12,421 bases of DNA from NCBI GenBank assembly GCA_021741085.1, contig JAIOYM010000033.1, positions 1-12,421 on the forward strand. The letters are read 5' to 3'. The notes under the pieces are model-generated. The model had not been told where the DNA came from, searched no databases, and worked only from the letters and a program-made list of their open reading frames with translations. Each line of letters opens with the position of its first letter. Positions within the stretch are counted from its first letter, which is position 1. The stretch comes from Rickettsiaceae bacterium (GTDB lineage Bacteria > Pseudomonadota > Alphaproteobacteria > Rickettsiales > Rickettsiaceae). The position numbers and the translations under genes were made by a program. Positions 1 through 6,100 of the stretch are shown piece by piece.

Positions 1-57
1 CCCCTAGCGGTAACGCAGAAGGGTCATTGCGCTCTTTGCTTTTGGCAAAGGGCTCCC
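1..57 (+). repeat. Dispersed repeat copy, type 2 (CTTTGC hairpin), cut by window edge
   Basis: Begins CCCCTAGCGGTAA, followed by GGTCATTGCGCTCTTTGC, a 5-base loop and GGCAAAGGG. CTTTGC (34-39) and GCAAAG (45-50) form a 6-bp stem. The same layout recurs near the right end (about 12050-12106), and a diverged relative lies at 5348-5374. In this type the usual right arm (GGCAATCC) is not seen. The left end may extend beyond the window. Confidence 0.75.
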
Positions 58-103
58 ACTACAATAATAGTTAACTCAAGGTAAACCATAATAATAGAAT
101 ACT

Positions 104-160
104 CAATGAGCCTGCTCTGTTAGGAGCGTGGCAATCCAGGATAAATGACTCTTCTATACA
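104..160 (+). repeat. Degenerate copy of the GTCATTGCGAGC...GGCAATCC repeat
   Basis: The right half, GCGTGGCAATCCAGG followed by ATAAATGACTCTT, matches the copies at 275-370 and 371-451. The left arm is decayed (TCAATGAGC where TCATTGCGAGC is expected). An inner GCTC/GAGC stem (115-118 and 123-127 region) is still visible. Confidence 0.65.
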
Positions 161-188
161 ATTTTAAAAAAGAAAGGTTTAATAACTT

Positions 189-251
189 GATCACCACGCT
201 CGTTCGCAGGCTTACGGCTCGTGATGACACACACCTAAGACTGATAGGCAT
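189..251 (-). repeat. Dispersed repeat copy, ATCAC/GTGAT stem variant
   Basis: Read on the minus strand this is ATGCCTATCAG, 15 bases, then ATCACGAGC, an inner segment, then GAGCGTGGTGATC. The stem arms ATCAC and GTGAT replace ATTGC and GCAAT of the other copies, so both arms changed together and pairing is kept. The ATGCCTATCAG box with exactly the same 15-base spacing to ATCACG recurs at 5322-5353. Confidence 0.7.
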
Positions 252-274
252 TCAAGCGATTCTATTATAAAAGA

Positions 275-370
275 AGCAAAATCCTCTAGCGGTAATGCGA
301 TAGCGTCATTGCGAGCTTGCAAAGCGTGGCAATCCAGGATAAATGACTCTTGCATACAAATACAAGAAGC
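275..370 (+). repeat. Dispersed repeat copy, type 1, first unit of a 96-bp tandem pair
   Basis: The unit runs AGCAAAATCCTCTAGCGGTAAT, a variable stretch, GTCATTGCGAGC, TTGCAAA, GCGTGGCAATCCAGG, then ATAAATGACTCTTGCATAC. The arms ATTGC/GCAAT and the inner GCTT/AAGC can pair. The 33-base core at 305-337 is identical to 12389-12421 at the other end of the window. No gene is supported in 1-463; open frames across it are translations of these repeats. Confidence 0.8.
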
Positions 371-451
371 AGCAAAATCCTCTAGAGGTAATGCGCAAGA
401 GTCATTGCGAACCCTGTTAAGAGCGTGGCAATCCAGGATAAACAAACTCTT
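371..451 (+). repeat. Dispersed repeat copy, type 1, second tandem unit
   Basis: Starts AGCAAAATCCTCTAGAGGTAAT, 96 bases after the start of the first unit. It has the left arm GTCATTGCGA, a different inner segment (ACCCTGTTAAGA) and the right arm GCGTGGCAATCCAGGATAAA. It stops about a dozen bases short of the gpsA stop codon, so gpsA transcripts probably run into it. Confidence 0.75.
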
Positions 452-463
452 AAGTGACGTAAT

Positions 464-1444
464 TCAACGCTCGGATAATATTTTGTTCAATGATGTTTTT
501 ATATTTCTTGGATTTGTCAAAACATCGGCCAAATAGTTAACAATGGGTAAATTTAGATTATTTTCTTTAGCTATATCATTTAGACATTTTGCAGCCCTAG
601 TGCCTTCAGTTAAGAACTCCACTGTACTTAAATATTTGGTAGGATTTTTAGATCTTGCCAAACCATGACCAAATTTGGTATTTCTTGAATTCAAAGAGTA
701 GCATGTGAGCACTAAATCTCCTAAAACACCTACATGCATCAAGTCTGAACGCACATTTGGTGCAAAAAACTTCACTACTACTTCAATTTCATTTATTGCT
801 TTAGATATGAGCCAAGCCTTCGTATTTTCGCCATATTTCAGTCCATCCAAAATACCAGCAACAATTGCTACTATATTTTTCATAAAGCCGCCTACCTGCA
901 AAGTAATAATGTCATCTGTTGGATAGATAACAAAATCTTGAGTGCTAATTATATCTGCTATAATTCTTGCGTCATTTATGTCTAAGAAAGCCAAAGCCGA
1001 AGCACTAGGATAACCTAAAGCAACCTCATGGGCAAAATTAGGACCAGATAACATGCCGATTTTATTTGCGGGTAAAATCTTGCTTACTTCTTCGACAAAA
1101 AGAGTTTTTGTATCGTAAGAAAATCCCTTGGATGCAAGTATTATGATTGAATCTTCTCTTATGTGCTTTTTATTATCTTTAAGATATTCAGCTACATTAA
1201 CCGCTGGCAAAGCAACGAAAATTATATCTTCTTCCCCCGAGAAATTATCTAAATGGTTTGCCTTTAAATTTTTAGGCAAATACACTTGATTTAAATATTT
1301 GTTATTACTGTGTTGGGAATTAATTTCATTGACAATATCTTCCTGTCTTAGGTAGATGTTAGTAGTTTTTAGTCTTTTTGATATTTTACCTGCTATAGCC
1401 GTTCCCCAAGAACCACCACCTAATATCGCAGCTGAATTTATCAT
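464..1444 (-). CDS. gpsA: Glycerol-3-phosphate dehydrogenase [NAD(P)+]
   Basis: Reduces dihydroxyacetone phosphate to sn-glycerol-3-phosphate in the cytoplasm, the entry point for phospholipid synthesis. The 326-residue product matches the family's usual length. The N-terminal Rossmann motif GGGSWG is at 9-14, the substrate-domain LSGPNFAHEVA at 132-142, the catalytic-type Lys at 189 in GFMKN, LGDLVLTC at 241-248 and SRNTKFG at 253-259. All are GpsA signatures and the reading frame is intact. An in-frame ATG lies 15 bases upstream (1459), but I chose 1444 because GGAGG stands 8 bases before it; the upstream ATG has no such site and would contain the GGAGG. It is the last gene of the minus-strand ccmD-ccmE-dapF-mtaB block, 20 bases after mtaB, and its stop is followed at once by repeats. 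The assignment is firm. Confidence 0.95.
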   Translation of the reverse strand: MINSAAILGGGSWGTAIAGKISKRLKTTNIYLRQEDIVNEINSQHSNNKYLNQVYLPKNLKANHLDNFSGEEDIIFVALPAVNVAEYLKDNKKHIREDSIIILASKGFSYDTKTLFVEEVSKILPANKIGMLSGPNFAHEVALGYPSASALAFLDINDARIIADIISTQDFVIYPTDDIITLQVGGFMKNIVAIVAGILDGLKYGENTKAWLISKAINEIEVVVKFFAPNVRSDLMHVGVLGDLVLTCYSLNSRNTKFGHGLARSKNPTKYLSTVEFLTEGTRAAKCLNDIAKENNLNLPIVNYLADVLTNPRNIKTSLNKILSER

Positions 1445-1464
1445 ATCTAAACCCTCCATATATT

Positions 1465-2721
1465 CTAGAATAAAGACCTTGCTAGCAATTTATTTCCTAT
1501 AATACTAACAAACTCAACTGGTATTATTTCATTAGTCTTTACATATTCTTGTTCAAGAATTGTAGGCACAAAATTGTCTGCATGACCAAAATTATTTTTT
1601 TCTAACAACATATTCGATCTGCTACCGACTAATTTATGTAAAAATTTATTCAATTCTTTTAACCCCTCTTGTCGTAAAGCTTTGGCGCGGTTTTTTCTTA
1701 TATGTTGAGGAACTTGTGGCATCCGAGCTGCAGGAGTTCCCACCTTCTCTGAATAAGGAAAAACATGTAAAAATTGAATCCCAGCCTCTTCAATAACTTT
1801 ATAGGTGTTAGCAAACATTTCGTCGGTTTCGGTAGGAAAACCGGCTATAATATCAGCACCAAAAGCTACCTCTGGTCTCAAACTTCTGAGTGACTGACAA
1901 AAATCTATTATTTGCGTTCGGTTGTGCCTTCTTTTCATTCTTTTTAAAATCATATCATCACCAGCTTGAGCGCTTATATGAAAATGAGGCATTAATCTTG
2001 GCTCTGTAGCCATTAGATTAAATAATTCACTATCAATTTCAGCTACATCTATTGAAGAAAGTCTCAATCTAGCAAGATTAGGAACAAGATTCAGTAAGCT
2101 TTTTATAAGCTGAGCCAATGTAGGGCTGCCTGGTAAATCTTTGCCGTAATCACTAATATCTACTCCGGTAAATACTACCTCATTAAATCCTTGTAGAACT
2201 AAGGATTTAACCTGCTCCACTATATTTGTAACCGTGATAGACCTATTATTACCACGAGCAAAGGGAATAATACAAAAAGTACAACGGTGATTACAACCAT
2301 TTTGAATTTCTATAAAAGCTCTAGTTTTACTATCAAAATGCTGAACCATATGTATAGCAGATTCTTTTAGGAGCATTATATCATTCACAACAATTTTATT
2401 GGAATCGTCATTTAGCGCTAGATAGCTCTCCATCTGCATTTTTTCCTGATTACCAAGAACCTTGGTTACTTCATTCATGTTAGCAAATAGCTCTGGCCTC
2501 AGCTGTGCGCCACAACCAGTTACTACAATATTGCAAGTCGGATTTTCTCGCTTTAATTTTCTGATAGATTGCAAAGCTTGTTTTTCTGCCTCGTTAGTAA
2601 CAGCACAAGTATTTACTACAATAGTATTTTGACTGCCAGATTTATCTAAATTTTCTTTTATAACCTGACTCTCAAAAATATTAAGCCTACAACCAAAAGT
2701 TACTACTTGATTACTGCTCAT
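1465..2721 (-). CDS. mtaB: tRNA t6A37 methylthiotransferase MtaB (radical SAM)
   Basis: Converts N6-threonylcarbamoyladenosine-37 to its 2-methylthio form in tRNAs reading ANN codons, using two [4Fe-4S] clusters and S-adenosylmethionine. The 418-residue protein has the UPF0004 N-terminal domain with cluster cysteines at 11 (FGCRLN), 39 (NTCAVT) and 70 (VTGC). The radical-SAM motif CNHRCTFC has cysteines at 143, 147 and 150. The segments VFTGVDISDYG, RLRLSSID, ILKRMKRRHNR and FGADIIAGFPTETD are typical of the MtaB subgroup rather than MiaB or RimO. The C-terminal tail is compatible with a short TRAM domain. The start codon overlaps the end of dapF by 11 bases, and a strong purine-rich ribosome site (GGGGGGAG), lying inside the last dapF codons, precedes it by 8 bases. 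This suggests translational coupling. Confidence 0.92.
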   Translation of the reverse strand: MSSNQVVTFGCRLNIFESQVIKENLDKSGSQNTIVVNTCAVTNEAEKQALQSIRKLKRENPTCNIVVTGCGAQLRPELFANMNEVTKVLGNQEKMQMESYLALNDDSNKIVVNDIMLLKESAIHMVQHFDSKTRAFIEIQNGCNHRCTFCIIPFARGNNRSITVTNIVEQVKSLVLQGFNEVVFTGVDISDYGKDLPGSPTLAQLIKSLLNLVPNLARLRLSSIDVAEIDSELFNLMATEPRLMPHFHISAQAGDDMILKRMKRRHNRTQIIDFCQSLRSLRPEVAFGADIIAGFPTETDEMFANTYKVIEEAGIQFLHVFPYSEKVGTPAARMPQVPQHIRKNRAKALRQEGLKELNKFLHKLVGSRSNMLLEKNNFGHADNFVPTILEQEYVKTNEIIPVEFVSIIGNKLLARSLF

Positions 2722-3532
2722 AGCAATAACTCCCCCCTTTTGCTACCAAAGTGGCTTTACCTGACATCAAAATATTATTTTGATCATCAAATGTTAGATT
2801 TAAGTGACCTAAGGTAAATTGAACTGTTACTGTTTTTTTTACGTCAATGTAAGATAATTTCGCAGCAGCTGCAAAAGTAGCACACGCACCGCTTCCACAA
2901 GCTAAAGTAAAACCAACACCTCGCTCCCAAACATTTAATTGAATATTGTTATGATCAACATGAGCAAAATCAATATTTACCCCTTGAGGAAAAAATTCTG
3001 AACTAGACAATTTTTTAGCCAGGCTAAGTCTATCCATTTTACCTAAATCGGAACTAAATATTACTAAATGAGGGTTTGCAATATCTACGCATATTATCTC
3101 CCTTGGGTTTAAGTTATAGATTTTGGCGATTTCAAGTATTTGCTCTTCACTGATCATCCATTCTTTTTCAAAACTTACGGCACCCATATTGACCAATACT
3201 TCACCATTGTCCTGCAAAGAAGTTTTCAATATTCTAGTTCCAACTTTGATGTCTATCTGTCGCACTTTGATGTCGTCACAAATTAATTTAGCCAAACATC
3301 TAGTACCGTTACCACAAGCTTCAGCACGACTGCCATCGGTATTATATATCATCATTTCGCATTCGTTGACACTACTTAGCTTATATATAATTACTTGATC
3401 ACAACCTATACCCAAACGACGATCAGCTATTTTCTTTACTAGATCTTCAAGTTTTAAATCTTTTAGTTGCTCAGAGTCTATAATGACAAAATCATTTCCA
3501 AGACCTTGCATTTTAGTAAAATTAATGTCCAT
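2711..3532 (-). CDS. dapF: Diaminopimelate epimerase
   Basis: Interconverts LL- and meso-diaminopimelate, giving the meso-DAP used in peptidoglycan and as lysine precursor. The 273-residue protein starts with FTKMQGLGNDF, the family's N-terminus. It carries both catalytic cysteines: Cys73 in ACGNGTRC and Cys212 in LACGSGAC, preceded by the conserved WERG (202-205). YNTDGSRAE (63-71) and ANPH (152-155) also fit. An upstream in-frame start at 3568 would add 12 residues inside ccmE. I prefer 3532 because it lies one base after the ccmE stop and fits the family start. The weak AAAGAA before it suggests dependence on ccmE translation. The position after GVG is Phe where many homologues have Glu or Leu; that is probably a lineage difference. 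Confidence 0.94.
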   Translation of the reverse strand: MDINFTKMQGLGNDFVIIDSEQLKDLKLEDLVKKIADRRLGIGCDQVIIYKLSSVNECEMMIYNTDGSRAEACGNGTRCLAKLICDDIKVRQIDIKVGTRILKTSLQDNGEVLVNMGAVSFEKEWMISEEQILEIAKIYNLNPREIICVDIANPHLVIFSSDLGKMDRLSLAKKLSSSEFFPQGVNIDFAHVDHNNIQLNVWERGVGFTLACGSGACATFAAAAKLSYIDVKKTVTVQFTLGHLNLTFDDQNNILMSGKATLVAKGGSYCYEQ

Positions 3533-3533
3533 T

Positions 3534-3932
3534 TTATTCTTTTGATGGGGGTTTATATTTTTCATCATGTTTAATCAATAGCTGACTTGCTATTAATATA
3601 TTCTTATCTTCAGATAATATGCCTTTGGCTACAACACCTTGGCCTTCACGAAAAAGAGTTGGTAGAAAGCCACTATATTCAATTAATATTGAAGTTTTAT
3701 AATCGGTTAATGTGAATATATATGAATTTTCAGTAATGCGTTTTACTGAATCTTTCTGCACTAAACCGCCTATTTTTATCTCTTTACCAACAGAAGCTTT
3801 GTTTAACTCCGAAGGGGTGTAGAAAAATACTATACTATCAGAAAATGCATATAATATGCAATAAATACCAATAGCTATAACTAAAAAAGCACTAGTAAGT
3901 TGTTTTAGTTTTTTCTTCTTTCTTGCTTGCAC
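3534..3932 (-). CDS. ccmE: Cytochrome c maturation heme chaperone CcmE
   Basis: Periplasmic, membrane-anchored chaperone that binds heme covalently and passes it to the cytochrome c ligation machinery. The 132-residue product has a lysine-rich N-terminus (KKKKLK), one membrane segment at about 12-30, and an OB-fold domain with GKEIKIGG and PTLFREGQGVVAKG (91-104). The heme-binding His122 and the Tyr126 that follows in the HxxxY motif (HDEKY) are present, so it should be functional. The start is GTG; no ATG is available upstream in frame without leaving the homologous region. The start lies within ccmD, 41 bases before its end. ccmA, B, C and F are not in the window, which is consistent with the scattered ccm genes of reduced genomes. 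Confidence 0.92.
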   Translation of the reverse strand: MQARKKKKLKQLTSAFLVIAIGIYCILYAFSDSIVFFYTPSELNKASVGKEIKIGGLVQKDSVKRITENSYIFTLTDYKTSILIEYSGFLPTLFREGQGVVAKGILSEDKNILIASQLLIKHDEKYKPPSKE

Positions 3933-4026
3933 TCTTTTTAGATTTTACAAATTTATAATAATTATTAAGTGCCAGAGCACCCAATATCATAAATGTAATT
4001 ATGTAAGACCAATAAATATATTTCAT
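3892..4026 (-). CDS. ccmD: Heme exporter protein D (CcmD), 44 aa
   Basis: Short ORF found by reading the minus strand upstream of ccmE. It begins MKYIYWSYIITFMILGALAL: a tyrosine-rich start, one membrane segment at about 5-20, then NNYYKFVKSKK and a Lys/Glu-rich tail ending at residue 44. That architecture (aromatic N-terminus, a single helix, charged cytoplasmic tail) and the position directly before and overlapping ccmE are typical of CcmD, which joins the CcmABC complex and helps release holo-CcmE. Sequence similarity within CcmD is always weak, so context carries much of this call. The 3' end overlaps ccmE by 41 bases in another frame. A poor ribosome site (GGACGGAAT) precedes the ATG, with a TATAAT promoter further upstream. 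Confidence 0.75.
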   Translation of the reverse strand: MKYIYWSYIITFMILGALALNNYYKFVKSKKSASKKEEKTKTTY

Positions 4027-4060
4027 TTTTATAATTCCGTCCACAACATTTACTAACAAT

Positions 4061-4089
4061 ATTATATATTAAAGCCTACGAAAATGTAA
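4061..4089 (-). promoter_or_regulatory. Putative promoter of the ccmD-gpsA block
   Basis: On the minus strand TTACAT (4089-4084), a 17-base spacer and a perfect TATAAT (4066-4061) precede ccmD by about 35 bases. The -35 box is poor and the -10 box is exact. It is the only good candidate in the divergent spacer for this strand. Confidence 0.5.
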
Positions 4090-4101
4090 TGCAATTATTC
4101 C

Positions 4102-4130
4102 TTGGAGTCTTTAAAAATATTTGTTATTCT
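4102..4130 (+). promoter_or_regulatory. ldcA: Possible promoter of ldcA
   Basis: TTGGAG, a 17-base spacer and TATTCT precede ldcA by 81 bases. The -10 box falls in the first copy of the 50-bp duplication. The duplicated -10 in the second copy lacks a matching -35. This is a weak call. Confidence 0.3.
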
Positions 4131-4210
4131 AAAAACTCTTTAATAACAATTTACTAAATTTTAAAAATATTTGTTATTCTAGCAGCTCTTTAATAACAAT
4201 TTACTAAATT
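4111..4210 (+). repeat. Perfectly abutting 50-bp tandem duplication in the ldcA leader
   Basis: 4111-4160 and 4161-4210 align over all 50 bases with three differences. Each copy contains TTGTTATT and AATAACAA, an 8-bp inverted repeat with a 13-base loop (4121-4128/4142-4149 and 4171-4178/4192-4199). All three differences lie in the loop (AAAAA versus AGCAG). The second copy ends at the base immediately before the ATG of ldcA. Either a DNA operator or a pair of mRNA hairpins is possible. Confidence 0.9.
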
Positions 4211-5227
4211 ATGACTATACCTATAAGGCTTCTTATTAAGCTTTTTTTTGCTTCATCATTATGTTTATTAATTACAACTATTACTAGCAGGGCTTCTGAT
4301 AATTCCCTAAGATCGGAAATATTGAACTTAAAAGACAAAATAGATTTCTTAGAAATTCAATTTATTGCCCCAGCAACTGGTATCACTAAAGAAAAGATGG
4401 ATTTATTAAAGCAAGTATTTCCCATAGATTCTAACGGCATGTTTAATGATTCTATTATTTATCATGCAGCTGACGATCAAACAAGAGGTAATAATTTAGT
4501 TAGGGCTTTAGATGGAGATTCCAAATATTTATGGGCAATCAGGGGAGGCTTGGGAGCGTCAAGATTACTTGCATATATAGAATCAATGCCAAAGCCTAAA
4601 AAACAAAAAGTAATCATAGGCTATAGTGATATTACATTTTTACATTTATTTGTTAATAAAAAATGGAATTGGAAGAGCATACATGCCTCAATGCCAAACG
4701 GAATCAGTTTTAGAAATAAAAATTTTACAAACGCTACTCTGTTAGCAGAAATTTTAGCTAATAAAAAGGGTGTAGTTTCATATAACTCATTAAAACCTAT
4801 GAACAAAGAAGCTAAAAATATTAAGCGCGTTTCGGGTGAATTAATTGGTGGAAACTTAGGTCTTATAGTAAATAGCATGGGAACTAGTTGGCAGTTAAAT
4901 GCTAAGAATAAAATATTGTTTATCGAGGATATTTGCATTCTTGAGGATATTATTGATAGAAATTTAAACCATTTAAAACAAGCTGGTATTTTTAAAGATG
5001 TGAACGCTATATTTTTTGGCAAATTTGTTTACAGGCGAGATGTTAATGTCACTTTGAACTATGCTATAGAAAGATTTGCTAATGAAACAAACATACCTGT
5101 TTTTTATAGTGAAGATTTTGGACATGGCTTTAATAATTTTCCATTACCCTTAGGTTTCGTAAGCGCTATAATGAAGAAAGACGGCGAAGAAAATTTTACT
5201 ATAGAAATTCCCTATGATTTTAGATAG
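4211..5227 (+). CDS. ldcA: LD-carboxypeptidase, S66 family, with predicted signal peptide
   Basis: Serine peptidase that removes the terminal D-alanine from DAP-containing tetrapeptides in murein turnover. The S66 landmarks are in order: IAPATGI (52-58), the RGG turn (111-113), the nucleophile Ser139 in IGYSDIT, SGELIGGNLGLI (208-219), the catalytic Glu239 in LFIEDI and His305 in DFGHG, so the triad is complete. The 338-residue length exceeds the usual core because of an N-terminus reading as a Sec signal (IRLLIK, hydrophobic 11-24, possible cleavage after TSRA at 28). Most LdcA proteins are cytoplasmic, so periplasmic action is an inference. There is no Shine-Dalgarno-like sequence; the ATG touches the 50-bp duplication. 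MccF-type peptidases share the fold and cannot be fully excluded. Confidence 0.85.
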   Translation: MTIPIRLLIKLFFASSLCLLITTITSRASDNSLRSEILNLKDKIDFLEIQFIAPATGITKEKMDLLKQVFPIDSNGMFNDSIIYHAADDQTRGNNLVRALDGDSKYLWAIRGGLGASRLLAYIESMPKPKKQKVIIGYSDITFLHLFVNKKWNWKSIHASMPNGISFRNKNFTNATLLAEILANKKGVVSYNSLKPMNKEAKNIKRVSGELIGGNLGLIVNSMGTSWQLNAKNKILFIEDICILEDIIDRNLNHLKQAGIFKDVNAIFFGKFVYRRDVNVTLNYAIERFANETNIPVFYSEDFGHGFNNFPLPLGFVSAIMKKDGEENFTIEIPYDFR

Positions 5228-5321
5228 ATGAAGTGTAAATATCGCAAAAGAGATAGGGCAAAAAAACTCTTCAAGTATATATTTTGAAAGGGGATTTTGC
5301 TCCCATATTAGAATTGCTGAC

Positions 5322-5374
5322 ATGCCTATCAGTTATAGATCTGCGTTATCACGCTCTTTGCTCACGTCAAAGAA
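5322..5374 (+). repeat. Decayed dispersed repeat copy, ATCAC type, between convergent genes
   Basis: ATGCCTATCAG (5322-5332), 15 bases, then ATCACG (5348-5353) matches the minus-strand copy at 189-251 in sequence and spacing. It continues into CTCTTTGC...CAAAG (5356-5360/5368-5372) like the type 2 copies, so it joins features of both. It sits between the ends of ldcA and virB2, in 210 bases with no gene. Confidence 0.6.
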
Positions 5375-5406
5375 CGCAACGACTAACCAAAAACAGTAGT
5401 CATTGC

Positions 5407-5422
5407 GAAAATATGTATTTTC
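5407..5422. terminator. Possible bidirectional terminator hairpin
   Basis: GAAAATA (5407-5413), two bases, TATTTTC (5416-5422), between the convergent ends of ldcA and virB2. It is AT-only apart from the closing pair and no clear T-run follows on either strand, so termination is a guess from position. Confidence 0.3.
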
Positions 5423-5437
5423 TTGCGTGCTAGATTG

Positions 5438-5788
5438 TTAAGTTGATTCTGCTACTGAACAAGCTTGTCCGGTGGTGCCTATAATAAAATTCAACATATC
5501 ACCAGATTTGAATAAGATTAAAATTCCCATTGCAACGGCAACTGCAAGAGGCCAATTTATTTTACCCATAAACAAACCAACCCCCACAGCAAAAATTGCT
5601 ATCATTGAAATGGCCTTACCCAAATTTCCGGATAATCTATTGTATATAGAGCAAAGGCCTTCACCTAAGGGATCAAGAGTGTTAGTATTACTAGCAAAAA
5701 TATCATTTGTTGATACGAAGATAATGGCTGTAGCGATAAAAAATATAATAAATCTCCAGACTAATTTTAGATCATAGCTTTTGTGCAT
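5438..5788 (-). CDS. virB2: TrbC/VirB2-family pilin of a type IV secretion system
   Basis: Probable major pilin subunit of a VirB/VirD4-like type IV secretion system, processed and inserted in the inner membrane before assembly. The 116-residue precursor has a basic start, a long signal-like segment (10-32, ending near DIFA), then a mature part with two membrane helices at about 57-75 (AVGVGLFMG after it) and 79-94 (WPLAVAVAMGILILF). This is the TrbC/VirB2 layout. Cysteines at 46 and 110 flank the helices. Start: AGAGAGGAA stands 3-5 bases before the ATG, a good ribosome site. It stands alone with no other virB gene in the window, as VirB2 genes often do in Rickettsiales. An inverted repeat lies in its leader (5807-5827). 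The family call is firm; a role in conjugation rather than effector export cannot be told from this gene. Confidence 0.87.
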   Translation of the reverse strand: MHKSYDLKLVWRFIIFFIATAIIFVSTNDIFASNTNTLDPLGEGLCSIYNRLSGNLGKAISMIAIFAVGVGLFMGKINWPLAVAVAMGILILFKSGDMLNFIIGTTGQACSVAEST

Positions 5789-5806
5789 TTGTTCCTCTCT
5801 AAATTA

Positions 5807-5827
5807 TTGATTTAATTTTTAAATCAA
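5807..5827 (-). promoter_or_regulatory. Perfect 9-bp inverted repeat in the virB2 leader
   Basis: TTGATTTAA and TTAAATCAA flank a 3-base T loop, 19-39 bases upstream of the virB2 start. It could be a repressor operator or an mRNA hairpin just before the ribosome site. In this AT-rich setting chance is not negligible. Confidence 0.4.
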
Positions 5828-5930
5828 AGGTTGGGTTAGTTATTGATAATTTTAATTCTAAGATGAATATACTTAATAATGCGTTAATTTGGTGGAGTTT
5901 CATATTTGAATTTATTCTGCAAAATATAGG

Positions 5931-5959
5931 TTGACATACGGCGTTTTTATTGTTAAAAA
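5931..5959 (+). promoter_or_regulatory. Promoter of tRNA-Gln
   Basis: TTGACA (5931-5936, exact -35), a 17-base spacer and TAAAAA (5954-5959). Transcription would start about 14 bases before the tRNA. comF follows 46 bases after the tRNA without a promoter of its own that I can see. Confidence 0.6.
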
Positions 5960-5979
5960 TAAGTATGAAATTTAACAAT

Positions 5980-6054
5980 TGAGGTGTAGCCAAGCGGTAA
6001 GGCAACGGTTTTTGATATCGTCATTCGCTGGTTCGATCCCAGCCACCTCAGCCA
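5980..6054 (+). tRNA. tRNA-Gln (anticodon TTG)
   Basis: Cloverleaf read by hand: acceptor TGAGGTG (5980-5986) with CACCTCA (6044-6050), D stem GCC/GGC, anticodon stem ACGGT/ATCGT with one G-T pair around the loop TTTTGAT with TTG at 6012-6014, and T arm with GTTCGATC. The discriminator G at 6051 is followed by an encoded CCA (6052-6054). Confidence 0.95.
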
Positions 6055-6100
6055 AAATATTCCTCTTACACCCCCCTGTATTGCTCACTTTATTTTATAA

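Noticed and set aside
212..445. 77-codon minus-strand frame and the overlapping plus-strand frame 309-536
   Set aside because: Both are translations of the tandem dispersed repeat (LDCHAL...RNDS...LPLEDF occurs twice in one protein) and the plus frame runs into the gpsA 3' end. No independent coding evidence.
1..451. CRISPR array
   Set aside because: The repeats are long, diverged, in both orientations and not regularly spaced with unique spacers; no cas gene is present.
5845..5933. Short plus frames in the virB2/tRNA-Gln spacer (e.g. a 23-codon ATG frame beginning MNILNNALIWW)
   Set aside because: No ribosome site, very short, and the end overlaps the -35 box of the tRNA-Gln promoter.
5799..6005. 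68-codon minus frame upstream of virB2
   Set aside because: It runs backwards through tRNA-Gln and its promoter and has no recognisable features.
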